A stretch of DNA of 64,000 nucleotides from an uncultured Cohaesibacter sp. GTDB taxonomy: Bacteria; Pseudomonadota; Alphaproteobacteria; Rhizobiales; Cohaesibacteraceae. The notes under the pieces were generated by a model that was given only the letters and a program-made list of their open reading frames with translations, was not told the DNA's origin and did no database searches. Every line of letters starts with the position of its first letter. The first letter of the stretch is position 1. The stretch covers positions 1,977,501 to 2,041,500 of the forward strand of contig NZ_OY762934.1 of assembly GCF_963667045.1 (NCBI RefSeq), written 5' to 3'. Below are positions 15,973 to 24,040 of the stretch, piece by piece. A program made the position numbers and the translations under genes.

Positions 15973-16641
15973 ATGAAAAAGCTCATAGCGGTTTGTATCA
16001 TATCGGCTTGCTTCATTGCGGGTATCATTCTGACGTATGAAACGCCGGCGAGTTCCAACCAGATTCATGGAACGCGCCTGAATTCCAGCGAAATCAGGCA
16101 GGTCGAGTCAAAGATTGCTTCTTTCCTCAAGTCGAACATGGCCTATTTCGATCCCTTCACCGACAAGGTGGAAGTGAACAGCTGCAAGATCACCTACCAG
16201 CTCAACCGCGCTGGGGACTGTGCAAGCTCACCAGAGGCACGTTACAGAGAGTTCCAGATCGATCTCAAGGATGTTCAGCAGGTTCGGATTTTCGAGAATT
16301 CCCGCAACGGGACCGGTGCATCCGGCTCCATCCGGTTCGCGTTCAAGGATAATGTGCAGGAGCGCTTTGATCGCGCCAAGACCCTGTTCAACCGCTACAA
16401 CCGGAACAACACCGGTTATACCGGCTCGATGTGGGCACAGGAAACCCATTCCGCCGAGCAGAACGCCGTGACGGAGGCCGGTCTTGCCGACATGCAGAGC
16501 TATGCCAAGACGCAGAGTTGCTCCAGCAACCTGCAGCAGTATCACCTGCCAAAGACTCTCGGCACCATCAGCCTTTCCACCGTTGATCGGAACGCCGCCT
16601 ACAGCCTCAAATCCTATCATGCCAACTGCGTTGATGGCTGA
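15973..16641 (+). CDS. Exported four-cysteine protein, paralog 1 of a tandem pair
   Basis: I do not recognise a named family. The 222-residue product starts with a signal peptide or anchor (MKKLIAVCIISACFIAGII) followed by a polar, probably periplasmic domain. Cysteines stand at 71 (SCKITY), 83 (GDCASS), 183 (TQSCSSN) and 219 (HANCVDG). The next gene encodes a protein with cysteines at exactly the same four numbers, so two disulfides are likely. The shared numbering also supports ATG 15973 as start; ATG 15904 would be longer. Other shared features are an early QVE/QME helix, a D-I/L-K/R-x-V/T segment near 95-105 and a WA/WNE stretch near 154. Separate promoter likely; divergent from dcd. Confidence 0.75.
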   Translation: MKKLIAVCIISACFIAGIILTYETPASSNQIHGTRLNSSEIRQVESKIASFLKSNMAYFDPFTDKVEVNSCKITYQLNRAGDCASSPEARYREFQIDLKDVQQVRIFENSRNGTGASGSIRFAFKDNVQERFDRAKTLFNRYNRNNTGYTGSMWAQETHSAEQNAVTEAGLADMQSYAKTQSCSSNLQQYHLPKTLGTISLSTVDRNAAYSLKSYHANCVDG

Positions 16642-16865
16642 GGCTGACGACCCCGTAGATTGCTTCCGGCAGACGCTTTCTCTGCCCCTCGGATCCTCAT
16701 CAGACAACATGCCACGGCAGGATGCTCTGCAAATGAAGCACAGAAAGAGGATTTTTGGGTGATGTGTCCAATTTTAATGAATTCCCTATCCGTTTTTAAA
16801 ACGGTTGTAACTAAAATGCCAACACCAAAGCGAACAAATTAAAGTTGAACCTGATATTTGATCCG

Positions 16866-17540
16866 ATGAAAAACAAAGTTGTTGTCTCAATTGCTGCGGT
16901 TCTGGCGATCATTCCAGCGCTGACCATGATGGTCTTCTGGCAGACTCAAAGCTTTGCCCGAACCAAGCCGCTGTTCTCGGCCGAGCAGGTACAGCAGATG
17001 GAGGGAGCAATCCAGCGGGCCCTGTCGCGATCGCTCGATCACAAGGTCTATGGCAGTCAGATCAGCGTCTCCGGCTGCAAGATCATCCGCCGTTATGAAA
17101 AGCCGCAAGCCTGTTCCGCCCCCAATGACGTCCGGCTTCAGGAAACCCTGCTGGATATTCGCGAGACATCCGGCGTCTCCATTTCCAGCCTCGACGCCAG
17201 CAAGGCTTCACGCAACAGCCTTATGAAATTCGATTTCCAGCCGGATATCGAACAGAAGATGAAGAGTGCCAAGCAGGCCATCTGGACCTATGTGAGCGAA
17301 AAGCACGGGCTGCGCGGCGCGGCCTGGAACGAGTTCGCTGAAAGCGCCGAGCAGCGCATTGTCAAGCAGTATGGCTTTGACAAGATGGGCAGTTACGACA
17401 TGACGCAAAGCTGCTCCTCCAACCAGAAAGTGCGCCACGTGCCGGGCAAACTGGATACCTTTGTCCTTAGCGGCGACACCCGAGAACTGGGCCAGATGAT
17501 CAAGACCTATCATTATTATTGCACCAATTTCGCCTCATAG
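16866..17540 (+). CDS. Exported four-cysteine protein, paralog 2 of a tandem pair
   Basis: A 224-residue protein with an N-terminal hydrophobic segment (KVVVSIAAVLAIIPALTMMVF) as signal peptide or anchor and a periplasmic domain. Cysteines 71 (SGCKII), 83 (QACSAP), 183 (TQSCSSN) and 219 (YYCTNF) match paralog 1 exactly, and the identical TQSCSSN motif and similar C-terminus confirm common descent, although overall identity looks low. ATG 16866 is chosen on this numbering; a TTG at 16845 is possible. It is 224 bases from paralog 1, an AT-rich gap that probably holds its own promoter. The SAM-II riboswitch and metZ follow but are likely separate. Confidence 0.75.
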   Translation: MKNKVVVSIAAVLAIIPALTMMVFWQTQSFARTKPLFSAEQVQQMEGAIQRALSRSLDHKVYGSQISVSGCKIIRRYEKPQACSAPNDVRLQETLLDIRETSGVSISSLDASKASRNSLMKFDFQPDIEQKMKSAKQAIWTYVSEKHGLRGAAWNEFAESAEQRIVKQYGFDKMGSYDMTQSCSSNQKVRHVPGKLDTFVLSGDTRELGQMIKTYHYYCTNFAS

Positions 17541-17610
17541 GCGGGCGCATTTCCAATCCCGAATGCGCGCCTTCGATGATTGACACACCCGTCCTTTGGG
17601 CGTACATAAT

Positions 17611-17684
17611 GTCGCACTTGTGGTCATTTGAGCCGGCCGGCTTGCCGCCACGTAAAAGAAAGTTGCTAAAAGGTCGGGGATGAA
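17611..17684 (+). promoter_or_regulatory. SAM-II (metA-motif) riboswitch upstream of metZ
   Basis: The leader contains the conserved blocks of the alphaproteobacterial SAM-II aptamer in order: GTGGTCATTTG (17620-17630), the GCCGGCCGGCTTG element (17632-17644), CCGCCACG closing the first helix against GTGG (17645-17652), and AAGTTGCTAAAAGG (17660-17673), the conserved 3' strand of the pseudoknot. SAM binding should shut off metZ when methionine is plentiful. It ends about 145 bases before metZ; a 7-bp hairpin (CTCGCGC/GCGCGAG, 17775-17794) lies between and may be part of the expression platform. Matched from memory of the consensus, not by a covariance search. Confidence 0.83.
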
Positions 17685-17827
17685 AAACTGTCTGTCCCGG
17701 CCATACTTGAAAGGTGTCGCCGGGTTTTATTTTGCTCAAAATCCGGTTGACCAAACGGAAAAGTGCTCTGCCCTCTCGCGCTTTCGTGCGCGAGGTCGAC
17801 GGAGACTGTCAAGAACAGGATTGAGCC

Positions 17828-19024
17828 ATGTCTGAGACCAAGAAACCCGAAACCGGTTACCGCCCAGCCACTGAGATGGTGCATGGCGGCGTGATGCGTT
17901 CGCAGTGGGGGGAAACCTCTGAAGCGCTGTTCATGACGCAGGGGTATGTCTACGACAGCGCCGAGGCACAGGAAGCCCGCTTCAATGGCGAAGCACCGGG
18001 CTATGTCTATTCCCGCTATGCCAACCCCACCGTTTCCATGTTCGAAAGCCGCATGGCGCTGCTGGAAGGTGCTGAAGGCGCGCGCGGTACGGCGTCCGGC
18101 ATGGCTGCCGTTTCCTCCGCCATGCTTTCATGCGTCCGGGCTGGCGACCATGTGGTTGCCGCAAGCGCCCTGTTCGGCTCATGCCTCTATATCGTCTCGG
18201 AGCTGCTGCCCCGTTTTGGCGTCGAATGCACGCTGGTGGATGGCACCAATCTTGAGGAATGGAAAGCGGCGATGCGTCCGAACACCCGCGCCTGTTTCCT
18301 CGAAAGCCCGACCAACCCCGTATTGTCCGTGATCGACATCGGCGGTGTGGCTGAAATCGCTCATGAAGCGGGGGCCAAGCTGATCGTCGACAACGTTTTC
18401 GCGACGGCCATGTGGCAGAGCCCGCTGGCGCTCGGTGCCGACGTGGTCATCTATTCGGCCACCAAGCATATCGATGGCCAGGGTCGCTGTCTGGGCGGGG
18501 TCGTGTTGTCGACCGAGCAGTTCCTTGAAGAGGAATTCAAGGATATCCATCGCCATACCGGCCCATCCCTGTCGCCGTTCAATGCGTGGATCATGCTCAA
18601 GGGGCTGGAAACCTTCCCGCTGCGCGTCAAGGAACAGACCCGCAGTGCTGGCATCCTTGCCGATCGTCTGGCCGAGCACAAGGCCATCGACCGGATCTTC
18701 TATCCGGGCCGCGATGACCACCCGCAGGCCGACGTCTGCAAGAAGCAGATGCGCGGTGGCTCGACCATGGTGGCGCTCAATGTGGCCGGTGGCAAGCAGA
18801 AGGCCTTCGAGCTGGAAAACGCCCTCAAGGTCATCAAGATTTCCAACAATCTGGGCGACGCCAAGAGCCTGATCACCCATCCGGCCACGACCACCCACCA
18901 GCGGCTCAACGACGACCAGTTGGCGGCCGCCGGTATCGGGCAGGGCACGCTGCGCCTGTCTGTTGGTCTTGAGGATATCGAGGACCTGTGGGAGGACTTC
19001 GAGCAGGCCTTGGCCACGCTCTGA
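17828..19024 (+). CDS. metZ: O-succinylhomoserine sulfhydrylase
   Basis: A PLP enzyme that makes homocysteine directly from O-succinylhomoserine and sulfide in methionine synthesis. The 398-residue product is a full-length Cys/Met-metabolism aminotransferase-fold protein. It has the N-terminal YVYSRYANPTVSMFE, the substrate-side ESPTNPVLSVIDI, the cofactor region DNVFATAMWQSPL, and the Schiff-base lysine in YSATKHIDGQGR. The metZ assignment over metB/metC rests on ATEMVHGGVMRSQWGE-type N-terminus, HIDGQGRCLGG and the SAM-II leader, which in this class precedes metA/metZ/metX genes. Start ATG 17828 is preceded by weak GA-rich sequence. A perfect hairpin follows at 19050. Confidence 0.92.
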   Translation: MSETKKPETGYRPATEMVHGGVMRSQWGETSEALFMTQGYVYDSAEAQEARFNGEAPGYVYSRYANPTVSMFESRMALLEGAEGARGTASGMAAVSSAMLSCVRAGDHVVAASALFGSCLYIVSELLPRFGVECTLVDGTNLEEWKAAMRPNTRACFLESPTNPVLSVIDIGGVAEIAHEAGAKLIVDNVFATAMWQSPLALGADVVIYSATKHIDGQGRCLGGVVLSTEQFLEEEFKDIHRHTGPSLSPFNAWIMLKGLETFPLRVKEQTRSAGILADRLAEHKAIDRIFYPGRDDHPQADVCKKQMRGGSTMVALNVAGGKQKAFELENALKVIKISNNLGDAKSLITHPATTTHQRLNDDQLAAAGIGQGTLRLSVGLEDIEDLWEDFEQALATL

Positions 19025-19049
19025 TCCCAACCGGATCACACAAATTGTC

Positions 19050-19083
19050 CGCAAGGGGTCTTTGCTGAGGAAGACCCCTTGCG
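19050..19083. terminator. Strong hairpin after metZ
   Basis: CGCAAGGGGTCTT pairs perfectly with AAGACCCCTTGCG around an 8-base loop, 25 bases after the metZ stop. There is no clear T run on either strand, so it may be a terminator of weak canonical form or an mRNA-stabilising hairpin. Confidence 0.5.
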
Positions 19084-19149
19084 CCTGCCTTGAAGCCGGG
19101 CCTGATGATCGACTAGACTGGCGGTGTCACGTCCGAAAGGCAAAGCCGC

Positions 19150-19608
19150 ATGTCCCAAGATCCCACCCCAGCTGAAGCACGTCCCTCGCAAAAAGATCCC
19201 ACTCTTCCCTACGACATGCCCCTTGTCGTGCAGCCCTCCGACATCGACATGATCGGCCATGTCAACAACACCATCTATCTCAGATGGGTTCAGGAAGCGG
19301 CAACCGAGCATTGGGATGTGATCGCCCACGAAGATGATCACGAGCTGATGTTCTGGGTGGTGACCCGTCACGAGATCGACTACAAGCGCGGCGCCTTCGA
19401 GGGTGACGAACTGATCGTGCGGACATGGCTGGGGCAGTATGAGCACCACAAGTGCGAGCGCTTCACCAGTATCCTGCGAGTACGGGACGGCAAGGAGCTC
19501 GCCGCCGTCCGGACCCTGTGGCACCCGATCAACCAGCAGACCAAGAAGGCCATCCGCCTCTCCCCCGAGCAGATCGCCCGCTATTCGGTTGCCCCGAAAA
19601 AGGGCTGA
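19150..19608 (+). CDS. Acyl-CoA thioesterase, hotdog fold (YbgC/4HBT-like)
   Basis: Hydrolyses thioesters of acyl-CoA or a related carrier. The product (152 residues) has the family box QPSDIDMIGHVNNTIYLRW (about 28-46; catalytic Asp and the HVNN motif), the central helix QEAATEHWDVI, then strands VTRHEIDYKRGAFEGDELIV and TWHPI-like TLWHPINQ. ATG 19150 follows GGCAAAGCCGC; about 125 residues of core plus a polar N-terminal tail. Monocistronic, between metZ and the minus-strand sulfur cluster. Substrate unknown. Confidence 0.87.
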   Translation: MSQDPTPAEARPSQKDPTLPYDMPLVVQPSDIDMIGHVNNTIYLRWVQEAATEHWDVIAHEDDHELMFWVVTRHEIDYKRGAFEGDELIVRTWLGQYEHHKCERFTSILRVRDGKELAAVRTLWHPINQQTKKAIRLSPEQIARYSVAPKKG

Positions 19609-19726
19609 TCCGGGGCCAGGCCAAAGGACAAAAGACAACGAACAAGGCGCAGGCCAATTGGCCCGGGCAGAAGAAATCCACCCGGGCCGCCCGCCACCTG
19701 ATTTCCAGTCCCCTGCGGAGCCCCTT

Positions 19727-19918
19727 CTATTTGCCAGAAGGCACCAGTGCGCAGAAGGCCCCACTTGCGGCCTCGTCCGAGCCAAGCATGATGGCTGCCG
19801 GTGCGGTATAGGGATTGAGCGGCTTGCTGGTTTGCCAATCAAACACCAGCAGCGCGGCCACGGCCAAAAGGGTTGCGGATGCGGGGAACGCCCGGCTCAT
19901 GAAAAATCCGGTCATCAT
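19727..19918 (-). CDS. Small membrane-anchored protein coupled to YeeE/YedE permease
   Basis: A 63-codon gene with no family recognised. One hydrophobic segment (about residues 13-27, ASATLLAVAALLVFD) is followed by a short polar tail, QTSKPLNPYTAPAAIMLGSD, with a single cysteine (CALVPSGK). Its ATG begins on the base right after the stop codon of the permease gene (TAG then ATG), so it is very probably translated with it. The tail length suggests a small periplasmic or cytoplasmic appendage; a role as permease accessory is inference from coupling only. It may be missed by automatic annotation because of its size. Confidence 0.5.
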   Translation of the reverse strand: MMTGFFMSRAFPASATLLAVAALLVFDWQTSKPLNPYTAPAAIMLGSDEAASGAFCALVPSGK

Positions 19919-21046
19919 CTATCCCTCCAGCCCCAACGGCTTGCGCAGACGGATGCCCACCCACGCCCCGGCAAAGGCGGCAACGAACCACACCCAGCCA
20001 TGCAGGCTGCCGGTGGAAATCCCCGAGAAGAAGGCCCCGACATTGCAGCCCAGTGCCAGACGCGAGGAATAGCCAAGCAGGAAACCGGCGATGACAGTGG
20101 CCAGCCATGCTCTTGCAGGTAACGCGGGTAGCCTTGTGCTGAGGCCAGACCGCCAGACAGCAACGATGAAAGCCCCGAGAATGATGCCAAGGTTGGTGAG
20201 TGACGTGTAGTCGGTGAGCAAGCTCGATACGAGTCGCTCCTGATGCACCGGGCTTGCCCAGTAGGGCGACGCCGTCAGATCGGCACCAAGCGCCGCTGCC
20301 CCTTTGGCGGCCCACAGGCCAAGGCCATAGACCACGCCCCAAGGCTGACCGGCAACCGCAAAGTTGGCTATCGCCAGTGCGGCCAGAAGCACGGCGGCAA
20401 CCAGCAGACGGCGCGGCACGAAACGCGCCTGTTTCGGCGCCAGAAAGAGCGCCCCAAGCCCCACGATCAGCAGCCCCAGCAGAGTGACCACAAGGCCGCC
20501 ACCCCCTTCCAGCACCACCAGTGGCAGATGCCCCAGATCCGTCCACCACAAGAGGTGATAGGACCCGGCAAAGGCTCCGACGACAAAGAAGGGCAAGGCC
20601 ACCACGCTGACCGGATTGCCCGACCCGGCATTGACCAGCGTGCCCGAACCGCAGCCGAGCAGCAACTGCATGGCCGCCCCGAACACGAAAGCGCCGCCGA
20701 CCATGGCCCAGCCAACGGCGGCGTGGGCTCCGATCAGTTCGGGGTGGTCGCCGGACAACAGCGGAAAGGCGACTACGGCCACGAGCCCGATGGCCAGAAG
20801 CTGGGCAATCAACCCGGCCGGTTCGCGCCGCAGGATCATCGCTCGCCACGGACCGGCAAAACCGAAACGCAGGCCTTCCAGCGTCAGGCCGAAGCCGACA
20901 CCGATGGCCAACAGCAGACCATAGCGCACACCCGCCGACGCCATGAGGGCCAGGATGACAACAAAGGGCAGACCAATGAGGCCAGCCCTTGCAAACAGGC
21001 GAGCCCCCTTTGCAGGGGCCCCCAGAGATGTCGAAATGTCGGTCAT
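19919..21046 (-). CDS. YeeE/YedE-family sulfur-compound permease
   Basis: An integral membrane protein related to TsuA/YeeE thiosulfate importers and SoxT. The 375 residues form many hydrophobic helices in two similar halves. Each half carries the conserved cysteine/glycine box expected for the family: QLLLGCGSGTLVNAGSGNP in the first and RLALGCNVGAFFSGIS in the second, the cysteines being those thought to relay thiosulfate. ATG 21046 is chosen (the GTG at 21058 would overlap the upstream stop). It directly follows the periplasmic rhodanese gene (4 bases between stop and start) and is followed by the coupled 63-codon gene, suggesting an uptake-and-processing unit for thiosulfate or another sulfane-sulfur compound. 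Confidence 0.88.
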   Translation of the reverse strand: MTDISTSLGAPAKGARLFARAGLIGLPFVVILALMASAGVRYGLLLAIGVGFGLTLEGLRFGFAGPWRAMILRREPAGLIAQLLAIGLVAVVAFPLLSGDHPELIGAHAAVGWAMVGGAFVFGAAMQLLLGCGSGTLVNAGSGNPVSVVALPFFVVGAFAGSYHLLWWTDLGHLPLVVLEGGGGLVVTLLGLLIVGLGALFLAPKQARFVPRRLLVAAVLLAALAIANFAVAGQPWGVVYGLGLWAAKGAAALGADLTASPYWASPVHQERLVSSLLTDYTSLTNLGIILGAFIVAVWRSGLSTRLPALPARAWLATVIAGFLLGYSSRLALGCNVGAFFSGISTGSLHGWVWFVAAFAGAWVGIRLRKPLGLEG

Positions 21047-21050
21047 GGGC

Positions 21051-21995
21051 TCAGCCACCGGTTACCTGTTTGATGAGGGTCTTGAAGATGCCCGGCGTGT
21101 TGGCCAGCTCATAGCCAGCGTTGGAATAGCCAACCATCGATTCGGGATAGAGCTTCACATTGTCCAGACCGGCCAGCTCAGACAGCGCGAACCAGTTGGT
21201 CGCGGCCCAATGGCCGGTGTTGCAGAAGCTGACCAGCTCTTCGCCATTCTTGAACCCGGCCTTGGCGGCGATTTCCTTGGCCTTGGCAGCGTCTGCGATC
21301 ACCGGCTTGTTATCGAACCAGCTGGAATGCACGAAATATTCTGACTGCGGCAGGGTGCCGGGACGGGCAGCGGCAGGATGCTTCTTCTCGCCTTTCCAGA
21401 ATTCTTCCGGACGGGCGTCGACAAGGCGCGCCTTTTCTTCCCCGCCGACAATCTTCAGGATTTCGTCACGACTGGCCAGCCACTGATCGGAAAAGCTGAT
21501 ATCGACGGTGGTAGGCTTGAGGGAAACGGTGCCGGTTTCAAGCGGCAGGCCCTGCTGCTTCCAGATGTCGAGACCACCATTGAGGATGGAGATGTTGGTA
21601 AAGCCAGCCGTTTTCAGGGTCCAGTAGACACGGGCAGCAGCGCCAAAATCGGAGATGTCCGCGCCTTGATAGGCAACGACCGTGGCCCGGTCCTTGTCTG
21701 CACCGATGTCACCGAGCACCTTTTCCAGATGCTCTTCGGTTACCAGCTGGCCCGGATTTTCCTTGGGACCGCGAAAAAGGCCATAAGGTGCATTGACCGA
21801 ACCGGCGATATGGCCTTGTTCAAACAGGCTCGCCCCATCCTTGTCGGTTGCGCGGATGTCGATAATGAAGGGCGCATCGTCACCCGTTGCAGCATTGAGC
21901 TGTTCGGGGGAAACCAGCGGACCATAGGACGCAGCGAAGGCCGGGGTAACCAGAAGCCCGAATGCCACGAGGGCCTGTGAAATCAGTTTTTTCAT
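21051..21995 (-). CDS. Periplasmic thiosulfate sulfurtransferase, two rhodanese domains
   Basis: Transfers sulfane sulfur from thiosulfate-like donors. The N-terminus is a classical Sec signal (MKKLISQALVAFGLLVTPAFA, cleavage after AFA), so the enzyme acts in the periplasm. Two rhodanese folds follow: an inactive-looking N-terminal one (PFIIDIRATDKDGASLFEQG, VVAYQGAD without cysteine) and a C-terminal one with the active loop ELVSFCNTGHWAATNW, Cys as the sulfur acceptor. ATG 21995 is chosen at the signal peptide. It is the first gene of a minus-strand unit with the YeeE/YedE permease. Confidence 0.88.
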   Translation of the reverse strand: MKKLISQALVAFGLLVTPAFAASYGPLVSPEQLNAATGDDAPFIIDIRATDKDGASLFEQGHIAGSVNAPYGLFRGPKENPGQLVTEEHLEKVLGDIGADKDRATVVAYQGADISDFGAAARVYWTLKTAGFTNISILNGGLDIWKQQGLPLETGTVSLKPTTVDISFSDQWLASRDEILKIVGGEEKARLVDARPEEFWKGEKKHPAAARPGTLPQSEYFVHSSWFDNKPVIADAAKAKEIAAKAGFKNGEELVSFCNTGHWAATNWFALSELAGLDNVKLYPESMVGYSNAGYELANTPGIFKTLIKQVTGG

Positions 21996-22355
21996 GCGTA
22001 TCTCCGTGTGAGCCATTCCGTCATCTCAGCGGATGGGAATCCGGTCATCTGAGTGATCCGGCAAGTGGTGAGCAGCCAGAGGCCTGCCGGGATCGGGCTC
22101 CTTGACTTGTTGTCGTTGCCCACCATTCTGCTTTTCGGCCCGGATTTTGCAAGAAAGAGGATCTCAAAGTTCATTTTAAAAGTAGAATTTTCTTCTTTTA
22201 ATCAGACGGTAAGAAGCATGCCTTTGCCTTTCTTCAGGCTATATCTCCAATTATGAGGAAATTATTTTGTAGCAGAGGCTCTATTCTTGAAGAACACCGA
22301 GGTCGAAATTGCCGCCACATCACCATGGCAGGGCCACCACAGACAGGAGAGTTTC
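21996..22355. other. Divergent intergenic region between sulfurtransferase and VOC gene
   Basis: About 360 bases. The part near the sulfurtransferase has two imperfect copies of a GTCATCT-containing segment (22019-22027 and 22043-22050). The middle (22160-22270) is AT-rich (CATTTTAAAAGTAGAATTTTC), a plausible promoter zone. No gene or RNA was recognised. Confidence 0.4.
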
Positions 22356-22784
22356 ATGGAACCACGGATCTCATTGATCACGCTCGGCGTCAGAGACCTT
22401 GAGCGCTCTGTCCACTTCTATCGTGACGGCCTGGGCTGGCCGACAAGCCATGAGCCCGGACAAGGGGTGGCCTTTTTCAAGACATGGGGCACGGTGTTTG
22501 CCCTCTATCCGATCGCGGAAATGGCCAAGGAGATTCCTGATGGCAGCTTCACCCCACAGGCTGGCGCCTGCGGTATCACGCTGGCCCACAATTGTCGCGA
22601 ACAGCAGGATGTCGATGCCCTGATGGCTCTGGCGCTTGCAGCGGGCGGGCAGCTGAAGAAAGCGGCCAGCGAAACATTCTGGGGTGGTTACAGCGGCTAT
22701 TTTTCCGACCCGGACGGCTACCTGTGGGAGATCGCATGGGGCGCCTTCCCCATCGGAGAAGACGGCCATCTGATCCTGCCGTAA
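22356..22784 (+). CDS. VOC-family (glyoxalase/dioxygenase fold) protein
   Basis: A 142-residue protein with two beta-alpha-beta-beta-beta modules: ISLITLGVRDLERSVHFYRDG at the N-terminus and GGYSGYFSDPDGYLWEIAWG in the second module, a pattern shared by many VOC proteins with the metal-binding Glu in WEI. ATG 22356 is preceded by AGGAG at good distance. Function could be a lyase, dioxygenase or antibiotic-binding protein; the neighbours do not help. Monocistronic. Confidence 0.85.
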   Translation: MEPRISLITLGVRDLERSVHFYRDGLGWPTSHEPGQGVAFFKTWGTVFALYPIAEMAKEIPDGSFTPQAGACGITLAHNCREQQDVDALMALALAAGGQLKKAASETFWGGYSGYFSDPDGYLWEIAWGAFPIGEDGHLILP

Positions 22785-22833
22785 GGACTTAGCTTGAAGT
22801 ATTAAGTCAGTCGAGAAGACGAACCTTCCCCGT

Positions 22834-23328
22834 TCAGAGACAGCTTGTGTCTATCCCTTCAGATTCAAGTCTCTCTCTTGCTGAAGCTATGACATCTGCA
22901 GGAAACTCTTCTGGATGGCGAAGGACGACTGCCTCGGCTGTTAACTCGGGCATCTTTCTGGATATCAGCATCTGAAAACCCTCAGATATTTTTTTAGCCG
23001 AGGCCAGATCTGACACGGTTTGGAACATTCCGACCCGCGCTATCTTCTGTCGCGTCCGGGCCAATCTAGTCGTTTTGTTGCGCTCCAAACTCAGAACCTG
23101 TTCCAAAGCATAGATGGACCGCCACATGTCTCTTTCCAAAGGACCATCCGTTTCCATCGGAGATATCTCGACAAGACGTCGAAAGGCTGCGTCTTCGATT
23201 TCATTGGCATTGCTCTTATGGGCATTATCAATCCATTGACGCAGCAACGCCTTATCTTCGCAAACTTTGACCCGACTAATCAGTTTGTCCATTTGCGACT
23301 TGCTAACTTCCTTTTTTGAAACTGTCAT
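22834..23328 (-). CDS. Conserved-looking hypothetical protein, AT-richer than neighbours
   Basis: A 164-residue charged helical protein without recognised domain. Segments such as EDKALLRQWIDNAHKSNANE, DAAFRRLVEISP and MWRSIYALEQVLSLERNKTT suggest a helical repeat; the end has PEEFPADVIASARERLESEG. ATG 23328 is preferred to the adjacent GTG. Base use is visibly less GC-rich than the flanking VOC and phosphatidyltransferase genes. It stands alone between convergently and co-directionally placed genes, so recent gain is possible. Confidence 0.65.
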   Translation of the reverse strand: MTVSKKEVSKSQMDKLISRVKVCEDKALLRQWIDNAHKSNANEIEDAAFRRLVEISPMETDGPLERDMWRSIYALEQVLSLERNKTTRLARTRQKIARVGMFQTVSDLASAKKISEGFQMLISRKMPELTAEAVVLRHPEEFPADVIASARERLESEGIDTSCL

Positions 23329-23398
23329 CACGAAGCATCCAATGCAGACGGTCTATTTGTCATACCTTAACACAATCTGCGCGAGCAAAAACGTTAAG

Positions 23399-24040
23399 CT
23401 ATCCTGCAGTGTCACTCTCGACTGTATATCCCTCCTGGTCGTCAAACAGCTCTCTGGCCAGCAGAATCCGCGAGATGGTGGTGATGGCAGTGATGGCGGC
23501 GAAGGCATAGGCGAACCAGCCGAACCAATCAGGGAACAGGCAGAAGAGTGCAAACACCGCGTAGGTCTCCCCCGCTTCGGCCAGACCACCGGTAAAATAG
23601 AGCGACTTGGAGCCGTGGCTCTCGGTAGACAGCTTTCTCTTTTCGGCCATGATGGCAAAGGCCAGAAAGCTGGCACCGTTGGCATAGAAGACCATCAGCA
23701 GCACCGCTGCCGGCAGGGCATTTTCCGGTCTGGCAATAGCAAAAGCCAGCGGAATGAGGCCGTAAAAGATGAAGTCGAAAACAATATCGAGATAACCTCC
23801 AAGGTCCGTCTTGTGACCGGCCCGGGCAACGGCACCATCGAGCCCATCCATCAGGCGGCTCAGCACCATCAGGGCCAGCCCGAGCCAATACAACTCACAG
23901 GCGATCGCCACCGCCGCACCACTTCCGATCAACAGCCCGAGGCAGGTGATCTGGTTGGGCGTGACCCCACGCGCTGCGATCATTTTGCCGATGCGCGTAA
24001 TGGACGGATCGATAAGCCTTTTCAATTGAGCATCAAGCAT
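23399..24040 (-). CDS. CDP-alcohol phosphatidyltransferase family membrane enzyme
   Basis: The family joins a CDP-activated lipid or polyol to an alcohol. The signature D-x2-DG-x2-AR-x8-G-x3-D-x3-D is complete in MDGLDGAVARAG through TDLGGYLDIVFD (about residues 64-88). About six hydrophobic helices follow the family layout and the length (213) is normal. The subfamily (phosphatidylglycerophosphate, phosphatidylinositol-like or others) cannot be decided; the N-terminus LKRLIDPSITRIGKMIAARG suggests the PgsA/PIS group. ATG 24040; monocistronic. Confidence 0.87.
   Translation of the reverse strand: MLDAQLKRLIDPSITRIGKMIAARGVTPNQITCLGLLIGSGAAVAIACELYWLGLALMVLSRLMDGLDGAVARAGHKTDLGGYLDIVFDFIFYGLIPLAFAIARPENALPAAVLLMVFYANGASFLAFAIMAEKRKLSTESHGSKSLYFTGGLAEAGETYAVFALFCLFPDWFGWFAYAFAAITAITTISRILLARELFDDQEGYTVESDTAG

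Noticed and set aside
19839-20849. A 336-codon minus-strand frame within the YeeE/YedE gene
   Set aside because: Alternative reading of the same strand, Arg/Gly-rich, without hydrophobic or conserved segments, whereas the +1 phase gives the family cysteine boxes.
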